Shown: positions 8,448-18,038, numbered from the stretch's first letter. The stretch: DNA of 64,000 bases from Oceanicaulis alexandrii DSM 11625 (GCF_000420265.1 NZ_ATUP01000001.1:806001-870000); one strand, 5' to 3'. Notes: a model not told the origin generated them from the letters alone. Translations and numbers: made by a program.

Positions 8448-11158
8448 TCAGCCTGGGTCCGCTCGCCTTCGCCGCGCCCTGGGCGCTGGCCGCCTTCGCT
8501 GTGTTGCCGCTGCTCTGGCTGCTCTTGCGCGCCACTCCGCCCGCCCCGGCGCGGATCGTCTTCGCACCGCTGCGCCTGTTGCAAAACCTCGCGCGGACGC
8601 CGGAAACCCCGCAATCCACGCCCTGGTGGCTCTTGCTGCTGCGGCTGCTCATGGCGGCGCTGGTGATTCTGGCGCTGGCCCGGCCGATCCTGAGCCCGCA
8701 GACCGATATCAGTACGGATCGCCCGCTTTTGCTGCTGGTGGATGATGGCTGGCGCTCGGCGCCGGACTGGCCGCAAATGCAGGCGCAGGCCCGCAGCCAA
8801 TTGATCGCAGCGCGCAGTGAAGGCCGTGATGTCTTGCTGGTCTTCACCGCCGCGCCCGCCAGCCAGACCGACCTGTCCTTCGGTCCCGCCAGCAACGCCC
8901 TGGCGCGCCTGAACGCCCATGAGCTGCGCGCCTGGCCGCCCGCTCGCGATGTCACCGCGGAGCGCCTTGAAACAGGCCTGGACCAGCAAGGCGCGCCTGA
9001 GCGCTTTGATACGGTGTGGATCAGCGACGGCGTCTCGAATGACGACCACGATCGTGCGTTGGCGCGCGTGCTGAGCGCTTCTGGACCAGTGACGATCATC
9101 CTGCCCGCGCCGGAGCGCACCGCCATCGGCCTGACGCGGGTCGGTGTGGCGCCCGATGGCTTCACGGTGCGGCTGGTGCGGGCAGACAGCGACACCGAAC
9201 GCCCGGTCACCCTCACCGCCACAGGCGCGGACGGTCAGGCGCTGGCGCGTCTGGAGGGCGTATTTGAAGCCGGCGAAACCCGCCTGGATCTGTCCGCCAG
9301 CCTGCCGCTGGACCTTCGCAATCAGATTGCGCGTCTGGCGCTCGACCGCTTTGGCTCGGCTGGCGCGACCCATATCACCGGCGATCGCTGGCGGCGGCCG
9401 CGCGTGGGTTTGCTGACGCCGGAAACCGGCGGCGACCGGCAACCGCTTCTGTCTGACTATCACTACGCCCGCGAAGCGCTGGCGGGCGCCGCCGAGCTGG
9501 TGAGCGGGGATCTCGACACGCTGCTGGGGACTGAGCCCTCAGCGCTGGTGATGGTGGACAACGCCCGTCTAGAAGATGACCGCCTGACCGCCTTTGTCGA
9601 GGAAGGCGGTCTCCTGATCCGCTTCTCCGGACCGAATCTGGCCACCCGCGCCGATGATCTGTTGCCGGTGCGCCTGCGTGAAGGCGGGCGCCTGTTTGGC
9701 GGCGCGATGGCGTGGGAAGATCCCCAACGCCTTGCCGCTTTCCCTGATGAGAGCCCGTTCACCGGGCTTGAGGTCTCGACCGAAGCGCAGGTCACCCGGC
9801 AGGTTCTGGCCGAACCCGGCCCCGATCTCGACGCCAAGGTCTGGGCGCGTTTGTCGGACGGCACGCCGCTGGTGACCGCGGACCGCCGCGGGCAAGGCTG
9901 GATCGTGCTGTTTCACGTTACCGCCGGGCCTGACTGGTCATCCCTGCCCCTGTCCGGGCTCTATCCGGCCATGCTGGAACGGGTCTTGTCGCTGAGCGGC
10001 GGCGCCGATCCGACTCCCCCCCAGGGCGGCGCCTGGGGGCTGGAGCGTCAGCTGACCGCGGACGGGCTTTTGACGGACCCGGCCGGACAATCGCAGATGA
10101 TCGCTGCGGACCAGTTCACCCAAGCGCGCGCCAGCGCCCAGACGCCGCCCGGCGTCTGGAGCCTGGGCGCCGCGAGCGCCGCGCTCAACGTGATGCAGCC
10201 CGGAGATGATCTGGCCTTGATGGCGCGCGACCTGCCCGGCGCGACCTATCGGACAGGCGATGGCGCGATCGAGACGCGACTGGCGGGACCGCTCTTGAGT
10301 CTGGCCCTGATCATCTTGTGCCTGGACGGCCTGATCACCCTGGTTCTGTCAGGGCGCATGCCCTTGGCCACACGCAATTTCGGCGCAGTCGCCCTGCTCG
10401 CGCTGGCCCTGGGCGGCCTGCCCCAAGACGCGCACGCGCAAGACATGACGGGTATCGACCAGCAGGCCCTGGAAGTCCGGCTCGCCTATGTGCGCACGGG
10501 CGATGCGCGCATTGACGATTTGAGCCGGGCGGGCCTCGCCGGTCTGTCGCGCGAGAGCACGCGGCGCAGCGCGGTCGAACCCAGCACGCCCGCCGGCGTT
10601 GATATCGAAACCGACGAGATCCTGTTCTATCCGATGATCTACTGGCCGGTGACCGAAGACGCGCAAGGCCTGTCGCCAGAGGCCGCCGCCCGCGTCACCG
10701 CCTATATGAATGCGGGCGGTCTGATCGTCTTTGACACCCGCGACGGGCGCGCCAGCGGCCGCGGGCTCGCCCCGCATCCCGGGCTGGTGCGGCTTCTGGA
10801 TTCCGTCGAAGTGCCGCCCTTGCAGCAAATGCCGGATGATCACGTGCTGGGCCGGGCGTTTTACCTTCTGACTGAGTTCCCCGGACGCTATCCCGATACT
10901 CGGATCTGGGTGGAAGCCAACCCGGAAAGTTCGGGCCGCGACGGCGCCTCCTCGGTGGTGATCGGCTCGGCGGACTGGGCTTCGGCCTGGGCGATTGACG
11001 AACAGGGCCGCCCGCTCGCCCCGGTGGAGGGCGGACCGCGCCAGCGCGAACTGGCCATCCGCTTCGGGGTCAATCTCGCCATGTACGCCCTGACTGGAAA
11101 CTACAAGGCCGATCAGGTGCATGTGCCCGCCATTCTGGAACGATTGGGACAGGATTGA
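8444..11158 (+). CDS. BatA-like membrane protein fused to a DUF4159 domain
   Basis: The 904-residue protein starts with the BatA N-terminal element: a hydrophobic helix with WALAAFAVLPLLWLLL near residues 11-26, then a second helix near 62-82. A long extracytoplasmic part follows, containing a gatase-like segment around residues 340-440. A membrane helix near 607-629 leads into a second hydrophobic segment ending in AHAQ near 665, and then a DUF4159 domain (VRLAYVRTGD, then DEILFYPMIYWPV and TAYMNAGGLIVFDTRDG). In other bacteria MoxR operons encode BatA/BatB parts in separate genes. The start overlaps DUF58 by four bases, and the stop overlaps the next ATG by one. Confidence 0.87.
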   Translation: MISLGPLAFAAPWALAAFAVLPLLWLLLRATPPAPARIVFAPLRLLQNLARTPETPQSTPWWLLLLRLLMAALVILALARPILSPQTDISTDRPLLLLVDDGWRSAPDWPQMQAQARSQLIAARSEGRDVLLVFTAAPASQTDLSFGPASNALARLNAHELRAWPPARDVTAERLETGLDQQGAPERFDTVWISDGVSNDDHDRALARVLSASGPVTIILPAPERTAIGLTRVGVAPDGFTVRLVRADSDTERPVTLTATGADGQALARLEGVFEAGETRLDLSASLPLDLRNQIARLALDRFGSAGATHITGDRWRRPRVGLLTPETGGDRQPLLSDYHYAREALAGAAELVSGDLDTLLGTEPSALVMVDNARLEDDRLTAFVEEGGLLIRFSGPNLATRADDLLPVRLREGGRLFGGAMAWEDPQRLAAFPDESPFTGLEVSTEAQVTRQVLAEPGPDLDAKVWARLSDGTPLVTADRRGQGWIVLFHVTAGPDWSSLPLSGLYPAMLERVLSLSGGADPTPPQGGAWGLERQLTADGLLTDPAGQSQMIAADQFTQARASAQTPPGVWSLGAASAALNVMQPGDDLALMARDLPGATYRTGDGAIETRLAGPLLSLALIILCLDGLITLVLSGRMPLATRNFGAVALLALALGGLPQDAHAQDMTGIDQQALEVRLAYVRTGDARIDDLSRAGLAGLSRESTRRSAVEPSTPAGVDIETDEILFYPMIYWPVTEDAQGLSPEAAARVTAYMNAGGLIVFDTRDGRASGRGLAPHPGLVRLLDSVEVPPLQQMPDDHVLGRAFYLLTEFPGRYPDTRIWVEANPESSGRDGASSVVIGSADWASAWAIDEQGRPLAPVEGGPRQRELAIRFGVNLAMYALTGNYKADQVHVPAILERLGQD

Positions 11159-13203
11159 TGGACGCTGTCACGCTCTCCTTCTCCCCGCTTATCCCGCCGG
11201 TTCTGGCGTATGGGTTAGGCGCGATGGCGCTGGCTGTGGCGGGGTTCGCGCTGGTGCGCGGCCTGAAGGGCTGGCTCTGGCGCGCGCTGGCGGCGCTGGT
11301 GCTGACGAGCGCGCTGCTCAACCCTGCCCTGGTTCAGGAAACCCGAGAGCCGCTGAGTGATGTGGCGGTGCTGATCAGCGATGACAGCGCCTCCATGCAG
11401 ATCGGAACCCGGAGCGACGCCGCAAATCAGGTGGCCGAAGCCATGCGCGCGCTGGCCGAGCGTGATCCGCTTCTGGATCTGATCGAAGTGAGCGGCGGCG
11501 CGTCCGAAGACGGCACCCGCCTCAGCCGCGCGCTGCAACAGGGCCTGTCGCAAGCGCCGCGCAACCGGCTGGCGGGCGTGATCATCGCGTCTGACGGCCA
11601 GGTGCATGATACCCCGCCGAGCGCCGAAGAGCTCGGGCTGGACGCGCCTGTGCATCATTTCCTCACGGGCGATCCGAACGCGCGCGACCGTCGCCTGATC
11701 GTCTCCCAGGCGCCCCGATATGGTCTTGTCGGCGATCCGGTCAGCTTCACGCTGCGCGTTGAGGATGAAGGCGCCGCCACCGGCACGGCCATGGTCAATC
11801 TGTACGTGGACGGGGGTGATCCGATCAGCGCTCGTGTGCAGATCGGTCAGGACGTGACCGTGCAGGCCGAGATCGCCAATCGCGGTCCCAATGTGGTCGA
11901 AATCGAGGTCGAACCCGGCCCCGGCGAGCTGTCTCTGATCAATAACCGCGCCGCGGTGAACGTCACCGGCGTGCGGGATCGCTTGCGCGTGCTGCTGGTG
12001 ACGGGCGAGCCCCATAACGGCGCCCGCGCCTGGCGCAATCTTCTGAAATCTGACCCCAGCGTCGATCTGGTGCACTTCACCATTCTGCGCCCGCTGGACA
12101 AGGATGACAGTGTGCCGCCCAACGAGCTGGCGCTGATCGCCTTTCCGGTGTTCGAACTGTTCCAGCTGAGCTTGCAGGAATTTGATCTGGTCATTTTTGA
12201 CCGCTATCGCCGCCGCGGCATTCTCCGCCCGCTCTATTTCGACAATATCGCCAACTATGTGGAGAACGGCGGCGCGCTTCTGGTGACCACCGGCCCGCCC
12301 TTCGCCGGACCGGAAAGCGTGGCGCGCTCGCCATTGGCCAGCGTCCTGCCCGCCGTTCCCACCGGACAAATCAGCGAAGAGCGCTTCACCCCGCAGATCA
12401 GCGATATCGGCCAAAGGCACCCGGTCACCCGCCCTATGCTGACGGGGCAAGGCGAATGGGGTCCCTGGTTCCGCAGCATCGGCGCCCGCGCCTTGTCCGG
12501 CGAGACCGTCTTGCAGGCGCCCAATGGCGATCCGCTGCTGACCCTGTCACGAGAGGGTCAGGGCCGCGCGGCGATCCTGCTGTCAGACCAGGCCTGGCTG
12601 TGGGCGCGCGGCTATGAAGGCGGCGGCCCCCATGACGAGCTGTTCCGCCGTGTGGCGCACTGGCTGATGGGCGAACCCGAGCTTGACGAGGAACGCCTGA
12701 GCGCCCGTGTGGTGAATGGCGAGCTGGAGGTGACGCGCAACACGCTGTCAGGCGATGTGCCCGATCTTGAGATCGAATGGCCGTCCGGCGCCCGTGATAC
12801 GATTGCAATGACGTCAAACGGCTTCGGCGATTACATTGAGCGCCTGCCCGCGCGCGAACAGGGCCTGGTCCGGTTGCGGTCGGGCGAGCTAACCACGGTC
12901 ACGGCCTCTGGTCCGCTCAACCCGCTGGAATATCGCGATCTGCGCCCCGATCCTGAAGGCTTCGCCACGCTGGTGGACTCAAGCGGCGGCGGCGTGTTCG
13001 CCCTGGGCGACGGCATCGACCTGCCCGACCTGCGCCGCACCAATGAGCGCGCGCGTCAGGCGGGGATCAACTGGGCGGGCCTCAAGCGCAACGCCGCCTA
13101 TCGGGTCACTGATGCGCAATCCACGCCGCTGGCGCCGGGGCTTCTGATCGCGCTTCTGGTGCTGGGCCTGTTCGCCTTGGCCTGGCGACGCGAGGGCGAC
13201 TAA
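11158..13203 (+). CDS. VWA/gatase-like membrane protein of the MoxR operon
   Basis: The 681-residue product has two N-terminal membrane helices (about residues 10-30 and 38-58), a VWA-like segment with LISDDSASMQ near residues 75-84 (a DxSxS metal site in the form D-D-S-A-S), and a second conserved-looking region around 360-400 (LLVTTGPPF) like glutamine-amidotransferase-type folds of this family. A single helix near 655-672 ends the protein. It is probably inner-membrane bound with its bulk outside the cytoplasm. The ATG at 11158 shares its first base with the stop of the previous gene; a TTG one codon earlier is a less likely start. It is the last gene of the operon. Confidence 0.82.
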   Translation: MDAVTLSFSPLIPPVLAYGLGAMALAVAGFALVRGLKGWLWRALAALVLTSALLNPALVQETREPLSDVAVLISDDSASMQIGTRSDAANQVAEAMRALAERDPLLDLIEVSGGASEDGTRLSRALQQGLSQAPRNRLAGVIIASDGQVHDTPPSAEELGLDAPVHHFLTGDPNARDRRLIVSQAPRYGLVGDPVSFTLRVEDEGAATGTAMVNLYVDGGDPISARVQIGQDVTVQAEIANRGPNVVEIEVEPGPGELSLINNRAAVNVTGVRDRLRVLLVTGEPHNGARAWRNLLKSDPSVDLVHFTILRPLDKDDSVPPNELALIAFPVFELFQLSLQEFDLVIFDRYRRRGILRPLYFDNIANYVENGGALLVTTGPPFAGPESVARSPLASVLPAVPTGQISEERFTPQISDIGQRHPVTRPMLTGQGEWGPWFRSIGARALSGETVLQAPNGDPLLTLSREGQGRAAILLSDQAWLWARGYEGGGPHDELFRRVAHWLMGEPELDEERLSARVVNGELEVTRNTLSGDVPDLEIEWPSGARDTIAMTSNGFGDYIERLPAREQGLVRLRSGELTTVTASGPLNPLEYRDLRPDPEGFATLVDSSGGGVFALGDGIDLPDLRRTNERARQAGINWAGLKRNAAYRVTDAQSTPLAPGLLIALLVLGLFALAWRREGD

Positions 13204-13312
13204 CGCCGATCCTTTCCAGAACGGCAAAACTCACCGTCCACCCCTCCCATTAATCCGAGCGTCTTCAGCCGCTATCTGTGTCTCCAACACGAGCGAGCTA
13301 AGGAGGTTCGTC

Positions 13313-14011
13313 ATGATTGATGTTCGATATTTCGAGGATCTGGGCGCATTCCGGATCGACTGGCTGAACGCGAAACACCATTTCAGCTTCGGCTCCTACC
13401 ACAATCCCAAGCGGATGGGCTGGGGCGCGCTGCGGGTCTGGAACGATGATGAGATCCAACCCGGCACGGGCTTTCCCCCGCATCCTCACGCAGAGATGGA
13501 GATCATAACCTATGTGCGTGACGGCGCGATCACCCACCAGGACAGCCTGGGCAATAAGGGCCGTACGGTGGCGGGCGATGTTCAGGTGATGAGCGCGGGC
13601 AAAGGCATTCGCCACGCCGAGTACAATCAGGAAAACGAGCTGACCCGGATCTTCCAGATCTGGATCATGCCCGATGAACGCGGCGGCGAGCCCTATTGGG
13701 ACAGCCGCAGCTTTCCCAAGAATGACCGGGCGGGCGAGCTGGTGGTGCTGGCCTCAGGCCGCAAGGGCGATGACGGCGCCCTGCCCATCCGCGCCGATGC
13801 GCGGGTTCTGGGCGGCACGCTGAATGCCGGCCAGTCCGCGACCTATGCGCTGGAGCCGGGCCGTCACGCCTATCTGGCGCTCGCCAAGGGCGCGGTGACG
13901 GTCAATGACGAAACCCTGGGCCCGCGCGACGGCGCCGCGATCGTCGATGAGCCGAGCATCGAGATCAAAGCGATCGAAGACGCCGAAATCGTACTGGTGG
14001 ACTCGTTGTGA
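13313..14011 (+). CDS. Pirin family protein (YhhW-like bicupin)
   Basis: The 232-residue bicupin has the pirin metal site signature: PHPHAEMEIITYV at about residues 57-69 and IRHAEYNQE at about 101-109, giving the His, His, His and Glu ligands. Pirins bind Fe(II) or another metal; some act as quercetinases, others as redox-sensing co-regulators, so the substrate here is open. A strong AAGGAGG lies about nine bases before the ATG. The gene is single and is followed by a well-formed intrinsic terminator at 14057-14089. Confidence 0.92.
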   Translation: MIDVRYFEDLGAFRIDWLNAKHHFSFGSYHNPKRMGWGALRVWNDDEIQPGTGFPPHPHAEMEIITYVRDGAITHQDSLGNKGRTVAGDVQVMSAGKGIRHAEYNQENELTRIFQIWIMPDERGGEPYWDSRSFPKNDRAGELVVLASGRKGDDGALPIRADARVLGGTLNAGQSATYALEPGRHAYLALAKGAVTVNDETLGPRDGAAIVDEPSIEIKAIEDAEIVLVDSL

Positions 14012-14056
14012 CGCTCGCGTTCACCCGACCTTAAGCGCCGCAGGGCCAGACTAAGA

Positions 14057-14089
14057 ACCGGCGGAGCCCACTGCTCCGCCGGTTTTTTT
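14057..14089 (+). terminator. Intrinsic terminator after the pirin gene
   Basis: An 11-bp perfect stem (14057-14067 with 14073-14083) closes a five-base loop and is followed by T's at 14084-14089. It ends the pirin transcript. The T tract runs directly into the GGAG that serves the next gene. Confidence 0.93.
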
Positions 14090-14099
14090 GGAGCCGACC

Positions 14100-14318
14100 A
14101 TGACGCGCTATGGCCTGATGATGATCGCCGCCGCCGGCCTGATGCTGACGCCCGGATGCATCGTGGTGCAAACCGCCGATCTCGCGGTGGGCGCAACCGG
14201 CGCCGTGGTGGGAACCGCCGGCAAGGTGGTGGGCGGCGCGGTGGACATCGTCACGCCCGGAAAGACCGCCCCTGAGGACAAGTTCATCACCGAGCTTTGC
14301 GAGCAGACGCCCGCCTAG
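14100..14318 (+). CDS. Small predicted lipoprotein
   Basis: The 72-residue product begins MTRYGLMMIAAAGLMLTPGC, a lipoprotein signal with LTPGC as lipobox and Cys20 as the lipidated residue. The mature part is Val/Gly/Ala-rich (AVGATGAVVGTAGKVVGGAV), a glycine-zipper-like stretch that could insert in or pack against a membrane, and ends with a short acidic segment holding one Cys. GGAG at 14090-14093 precedes the ATG at 14100; a TTG at 14088 is less likely. The function is unknown. Its promoter must lie within or before the pirin terminator. Confidence 0.75.
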   Translation: MTRYGLMMIAAAGLMLTPGCIVVQTADLAVGATGAVVGTAGKVVGGAVDIVTPGKTAPEDKFITELCEQTPA

Positions 14319-14944
14319 GGCACGTTGATCCATTTATGCGTCTGCAGGCTGAGCATCCATTTGGGATGTTTCAGACAATATTCGAACGCCGCTTGCGCGT
14401 TTTCCGCCTGCCTTGGTCCATCCATGGGCTGAAGCCGCAATTGCCTGAAATCGAGATGCTCGAACAGCTCGGGCATGGCTTCGGGCTGGGGATAGACGAG
14501 CTTGAGTTCGTCACCTGAGGTTTGTTTCAGAGGAGCGGTGGATTTGGGGCTGACGCACACCCAGTCGATGCCTTCTGGCGCCTCGATGGTGCCGTTCGTC
14601 TCCACCGCAATCTTGAACCCGGCCTTGTGCAGAGCGTCGATCAGGGGAGCGTCGAGCTGCAACAGCGGTTCGCCGCCCGTACAGACCACATAGGGCTCGC
14701 CCCCGCCCGGCCACAGGCTGGCGACGGCTTCAGCCAGCACCTCGGGCGTTTTGAACTTGCCGCCATTCACCCCGTCCACGCCCACAAAATCGGTGTCGCA
14801 GAACTGGCAGATGGCGCTGGCGCGATCCCGTTCCAGCCCGCTCCACAGATTACAGCCTGCAAAGCGCAGGAACACCGCTGGACGGCCCGTCTGGCCGCCC
14901 TCGCCCTGCACGGTCAGGAACATTTCCTTGACGGAATAGGTCAT
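14315..14944 (-). CDS. queE: 7-carboxy-7-deazaguanine synthase (radical SAM)
   Basis: QueE rearranges 6-carboxytetrahydropterin to 7-carboxy-7-deazaguanine, using S-adenosylmethionine and a 4Fe-4S cluster, in queuosine synthesis. The 209-residue protein opens [16 protein letters not shown] and has the cluster cysteines in the CX14CX2C spacing known for one QueE clade (AGCNLW ... [10 protein letters not shown], residues about 32-50), not the usual CX3CX2[11 protein letters not shown] near residues 80-89 is the SAM-binding GGEP motif. The ATG at 14944 overlaps the stop of queC, so the two are coupled. The stop also overlaps the convergent lipoprotein gene by four bases. Confidence 0.95.
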   Translation of the reverse strand: MTYSVKEMFLTVQGEGGQTGRPAVFLRFAGCNLWSGLERDRASAICQFCDTDFVGVDGVNGGKFKTPEVLAEAVASLWPGGGEPYVVCTGGEPLLQLDAPLIDALHKAGFKIAVETNGTIEAPEGIDWVCVSPKSTAPLKQTSGDELKLVYPQPEAMPELFEHLDFRQLRLQPMDGPRQAENAQAAFEYCLKHPKWMLSLQTHKWINVP

Positions 14945-15663
14945 TCGCCTGTCGCGCCTTCGCGCCATCGAGTCCAGCCTGTCTTGCGCAGATCGCAGGC
15001 CGGGCAATCATCACAGCCATAGCCCCAGTCATGACGCTGGCCGCGTTCGCCGCGATAACAGGTATGGCTGTGCTCAACGATGAGATCGACGAGCGCGTCT
15101 CCACCCAGCTCATGGGCGAGCGCCCAGGTCTGGGCCTTGTCCAGATGCATCAGCGGGGTCTCAACCAGTGTCGGCCGATCAAGCCCGAGCCCCAGCGCTT
15201 TCGCCTGGGTCTGGATCGTGTCTTCGCGGCAGTCGGGATAACCCGAATAATCGGTCTGGCACATGCCGCCCACCAGCACGTCGATGCCGCGCCGATAGGC
15301 GAGCGCGGCGGCGACGGTGAGGAAGACGAGATTGCGCCCCGGCACGAAGGTTGAGGGCAGGCCCGCCTCGGTCATGACGATTTCCATGTCCGCGGTCAGC
15401 GCGCTTTCCGCGAGCGCGCCATACCCTGACAAATCCACAAGCCTGTCCTCGCCCAGCCGGTCCGCCCAGTGCGGAAAGGCATCGAGCATGGCCTCGCGCA
15501 CCTTTTGCCGTGCGGTCAGCTCCACATCATGGCGCTGGCCATAGTCAAAGCCGATCGTCTCCACCCGCTCAAACCGGCTGAGCGCCCAGGCGAGGCAGGT
15601 GGCGGAATCCTGTCCGCCGGAAAACAGCACCAGAGCCGCGTTTGAAGAAGAGCGTATATCCAT
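14941..15663 (-). CDS. queC: 7-cyano-7-deazaguanine synthase
   Basis: QueC converts 7-carboxy-7-deazaguanine to preQ0 with ATP and ammonia, the step after QueE. The 240-residue protein has the PP-loop [11 protein letters not shown] at about residues 13-23, VPGRNLVFL near 116-124, and the C-terminal zinc site with CYRGE and [11 protein letters not shown] (four Cys, residues about 203-226). It heads the queC-queE pair and faces cutA across 48 bases that must carry both promoters. No preQ1 riboswitch was recognised in that short gap. Confidence 0.95.
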   Translation of the reverse strand: MDIRSSSNAALVLFSGGQDSATCLAWALSRFERVETIGFDYGQRHDVELTARQKVREAMLDAFPHWADRLGEDRLVDLSGYGALAESALTADMEIVMTEAGLPSTFVPGRNLVFLTVAAALAYRRGIDVLVGGMCQTDYSGYPDCREDTIQTQAKALGLGLDRPTLVETPLMHLDKAQTWALAHELGGDALVDLIVEHSHTCYRGERGQRHDWGYGCDDCPACDLRKTGWTRWREGATGE

Positions 15664-15711
15664 GTAGCCAGTATATCTTGCTTATGAGCCGCGCCTGCAA
15701 GGATCACATCC

Positions 15712-16047
15712 ATGCCCGACACCGCCCCCACGATCTGCCTGCTGTACACGACCTGGCCGGATGAAGAGAGCGTGACGCGCGCAGCGCACCGATTACTCGA
15801 GCAAGGCCTGATCGCCTGCGCGAATATTCTGGGCGGGAGCCAGTCCATCTATCGCTGGGAAGGCGAGGTGCAGAGCGAGCGTGAAATCATCGCTCTGTTC
15901 AAGACTTCAAGCGCCTCTGCGCGTCAGGCCCGGGCGGAGATCAGCGCGCTGCACCCGTATGACGAACCCTGCATTCTGGCGCTCGACGTGAACAGCGCAC
16001 TCAGCGCGGAAAGCTTTCAGACCTGGGTTGTTGAGCAGACGTCCTGA
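15712..16047 (+). CDS. cutA: CutA divalent-cation tolerance protein
   Basis: CutA is a small trimeric cytosolic protein named for copper tolerance in E. coli; its exact activity is unclear. The 111-residue product has the family signature: LLYTTWPDEESV, ACANILGGSQSIYRWEGEVQ near residues 37-56 (cited in part, ACANI and SIYRWEGEV), then HPYDEPCILALDV near 83-95. It is divergent from queC and ends 16 bases before the convergent histidine kinase gene. Confidence 0.94.
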   Translation: MPDTAPTICLLYTTWPDEESVTRAAHRLLEQGLIACANILGGSQSIYRWEGEVQSEREIIALFKTSSASARQARAEISALHPYDEPCILALDVNSALSAESFQTWVVEQTS

Positions 16048-16063
16048 CCCTTCGCTTGCGCGG

Positions 16064-17911
16064 TCAGGCGATCCGGTAGAGCTGGGCGTTGGCGATCGGA
16101 TCGTTGGCGAGCGCTTGTTTAAGCCCCTCCATCAGCACCTCAGCGGTGACCGGTGAGCGTATCAGCGTCTCCATCGCATTCACCCGCAGCGCCGCATCCA
16201 GACCTTCCACCAGACGCAGCACCGGCGTCATCGCGGCTGTAGAGGGCAAGGCGCGCACGTCAGCAGCGGCGTCTTCAGGGGCCGTGTCCGTCAGCTCATG
16301 GCCCAGAATGACCGCGTCATAGGCCGAAGCGCTCAGCGCATCCAAAAGCTCCGAGCCATTGCTGGAACAGGTGACCACGCAATTGAATGATTTGAGATAG
16401 CCCAGCAGCACAGACCGCAATGCGGGTTCACTTTCACCGACCAGGACACGCAAGCGACGGCTGGACACAGACATCTGTTCGCCATCGGCGAAACGATCCG
16501 CTTTTGCGGAGTGACGCAGCTTCACCTCGAACCAGAAAATCGAGCCAGTCCCGTCTTTGGCGGGCGCATACCCCACATCGCCGTGCATCATCTCAGCGAG
16601 TTTACGCACCAGATGCAGCCCCAGTCCGGTGCCGGCCTGTTTGATGTTTGGGTCAATGGTGTCGCGTCCCATGGCGATGAACAGCTGCTCTCGAGAACTC
16701 TCGGGCACGCCGGATCCCGTATCGCAGACCTCAACACGCAATGAAGAGCTCGCATTGCTGGCCTCACCGGCGCTCAGCCGGATCGTCACGCCACCGGAAT
16801 CGGTGAAGCGGATCGCATTGCCGGTCAGAATCCTGCACATATGCATGAGGCGACCGCCATCAGCGCGCAGCGTGCGCTCGGCATCGCCTTCAAGCTCAAT
16901 GTTCAGATCAAGTTTCTTGGCCAAAGCGTGCGGCTTGTGTTCACGACGCAGACGGTCAGCGAGATCGCTGGCCGTGAGGTCCTCGACCACCAGCTCCATA
17001 CGGCCCGCATCAATGCGCGACACCTCGAGAACGGTATTGATCAGGCCTTCAAGGTTTTCACCGCTCTCAAGAAGCCCGGAGACCATCAGGGCCTGCTCAT
17101 CGGTCAATGAGGTCTTGTTGAGCAACTGAGCCATGCCGAGAACGCCGTTGAGCGGCGAGCGCAGTTCGTGACCCATATTAGCGAGCATGACCGCGCTTGC
17201 GCGCGCCGTTTCTTCCGCCTTGCGAGCCGCCTGATCATTATGTTCGGCGAGCCGAGCCAGAGCCGCGGCCTGTTCAAGGGTTTTCGTGTTGGCGCTTTCC
17301 AGAGCGACGGTTGCGGCGACCGATTCCTTCAAGGTCTCGGCATATGTCTTGGCCAGCATGGTGATGCCGGCCAGGAAGCCAAGCAGCATCATGGCGCCGA
17401 ACGAGCCGATCAAAGGATCAACGTTGATCAGCGACACCGCCCATAATCCAAGCGCCGGACCTGCGTAAGACAGAATGACCCGTCGTTCGCCCGCAGAGGT
17501 CAGAACGGCGCCCGCAGCCATGCCTGCGATCACAAGGCCAACGGTCTGGGCGACCAGAGACGGCGCTGCGTTTGACAGGATGAGCGGCGTCATCCCCCAC
17601 GCCACACCGACCACGCCGGACAAGGCGATATACAGATACATCTCGGCGTCATTCGGCGCACGATCCGCCTTGCGCGCCCGCAACATGGCTGAAAAGCGCA
17701 AGATCGGGCCGATGCACAGTACGGCCAGCCAGGGCCAGAACACGACCGGCGCCACATAAGGATGGATGATCGCTGTCAGCAGCAGCGCATTGACGATGTT
17801 CAGCGGGACAGCGCGGAGTGCGCCTTTGGACACCAGCTCATACTGCGCCTGTCTGGCGCGTTGCGCGATATCGTGTGTTTGAATGTCGTCCGCCGGGTTA
17901 AATTGACCCAT
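16064..17911 (-). CDS. Membrane hybrid histidine kinase with a degenerate receiver
   Basis: The 615-residue protein has about six hydrophobic segments between residues 35 and 190 (no periplasmic sensor loop of note), a coiled coil about 190-240, a HisKA domain with ANMGHELRSPLNG (His about 248), an ATPase domain with N-box LTGNAIRFT near 363-371, G1 DTGSGVP near 397 and G2 GTGLGLHLV near 428, and a C-terminal receiver-like domain about 487-600. In that receiver the acidic pair reads GES, the phosphoacceptor position reads ILGHE with no Asp, and the usual KP is SP, so it looks unable to accept phosphate. GGAGG precedes the ATG at 17911 by seven bases. Confidence 0.9.
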   Translation of the reverse strand: MGQFNPADDIQTHDIAQRARQAQYELVSKGALRAVPLNIVNALLLTAIIHPYVAPVVFWPWLAVLCIGPILRFSAMLRARKADRAPNDAEMYLYIALSGVVGVAWGMTPLILSNAAPSLVAQTVGLVIAGMAAGAVLTSAGERRVILSYAGPALGLWAVSLINVDPLIGSFGAMMLLGFLAGITMLAKTYAETLKESVAATVALESANTKTLEQAAALARLAEHNDQAARKAEETARASAVMLANMGHELRSPLNGVLGMAQLLNKTSLTDEQALMVSGLLESGENLEGLINTVLEVSRIDAGRMELVVEDLTASDLADRLRREHKPHALAKKLDLNIELEGDAERTLRADGGRLMHMCRILTGNAIRFTDSGGVTIRLSAGEASNASSSLRVEVCDTGSGVPESSREQLFIAMGRDTIDPNIKQAGTGLGLHLVRKLAEMMHGDVGYAPAKDGTGSIFWFEVKLRHSAKADRFADGEQMSVSSRRLRVLVGESEPALRSVLLGYLKSFNCVVTCSSNGSELLDALSASAYDAVILGHELTDTAPEDAAADVRALPSTAAMTPVLRLVEGLDAALRVNAMETLIRSPVTAEVLMEGLKQALANDPIANAQLYRIA

Positions 17912-18038
17912 CAAGCCACCTCCAGGACCGCTTCTCGCGGCTCTTAGGTATGTTTATGACAGGAAGTTCTTAAAACTGCGTGCATTTCGCTCTGACAGTT
18001 CTTGAGACGCCAATGCCGTTTACTGGAGCCTTGCCCTT

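Noticed and set aside
15664-15711. A preQ1 riboswitch before queC
   Set aside because: The gap is 48 bases and shared with the cutA promoter. No preQ1-type hairpin and A-rich tail could be drawn.
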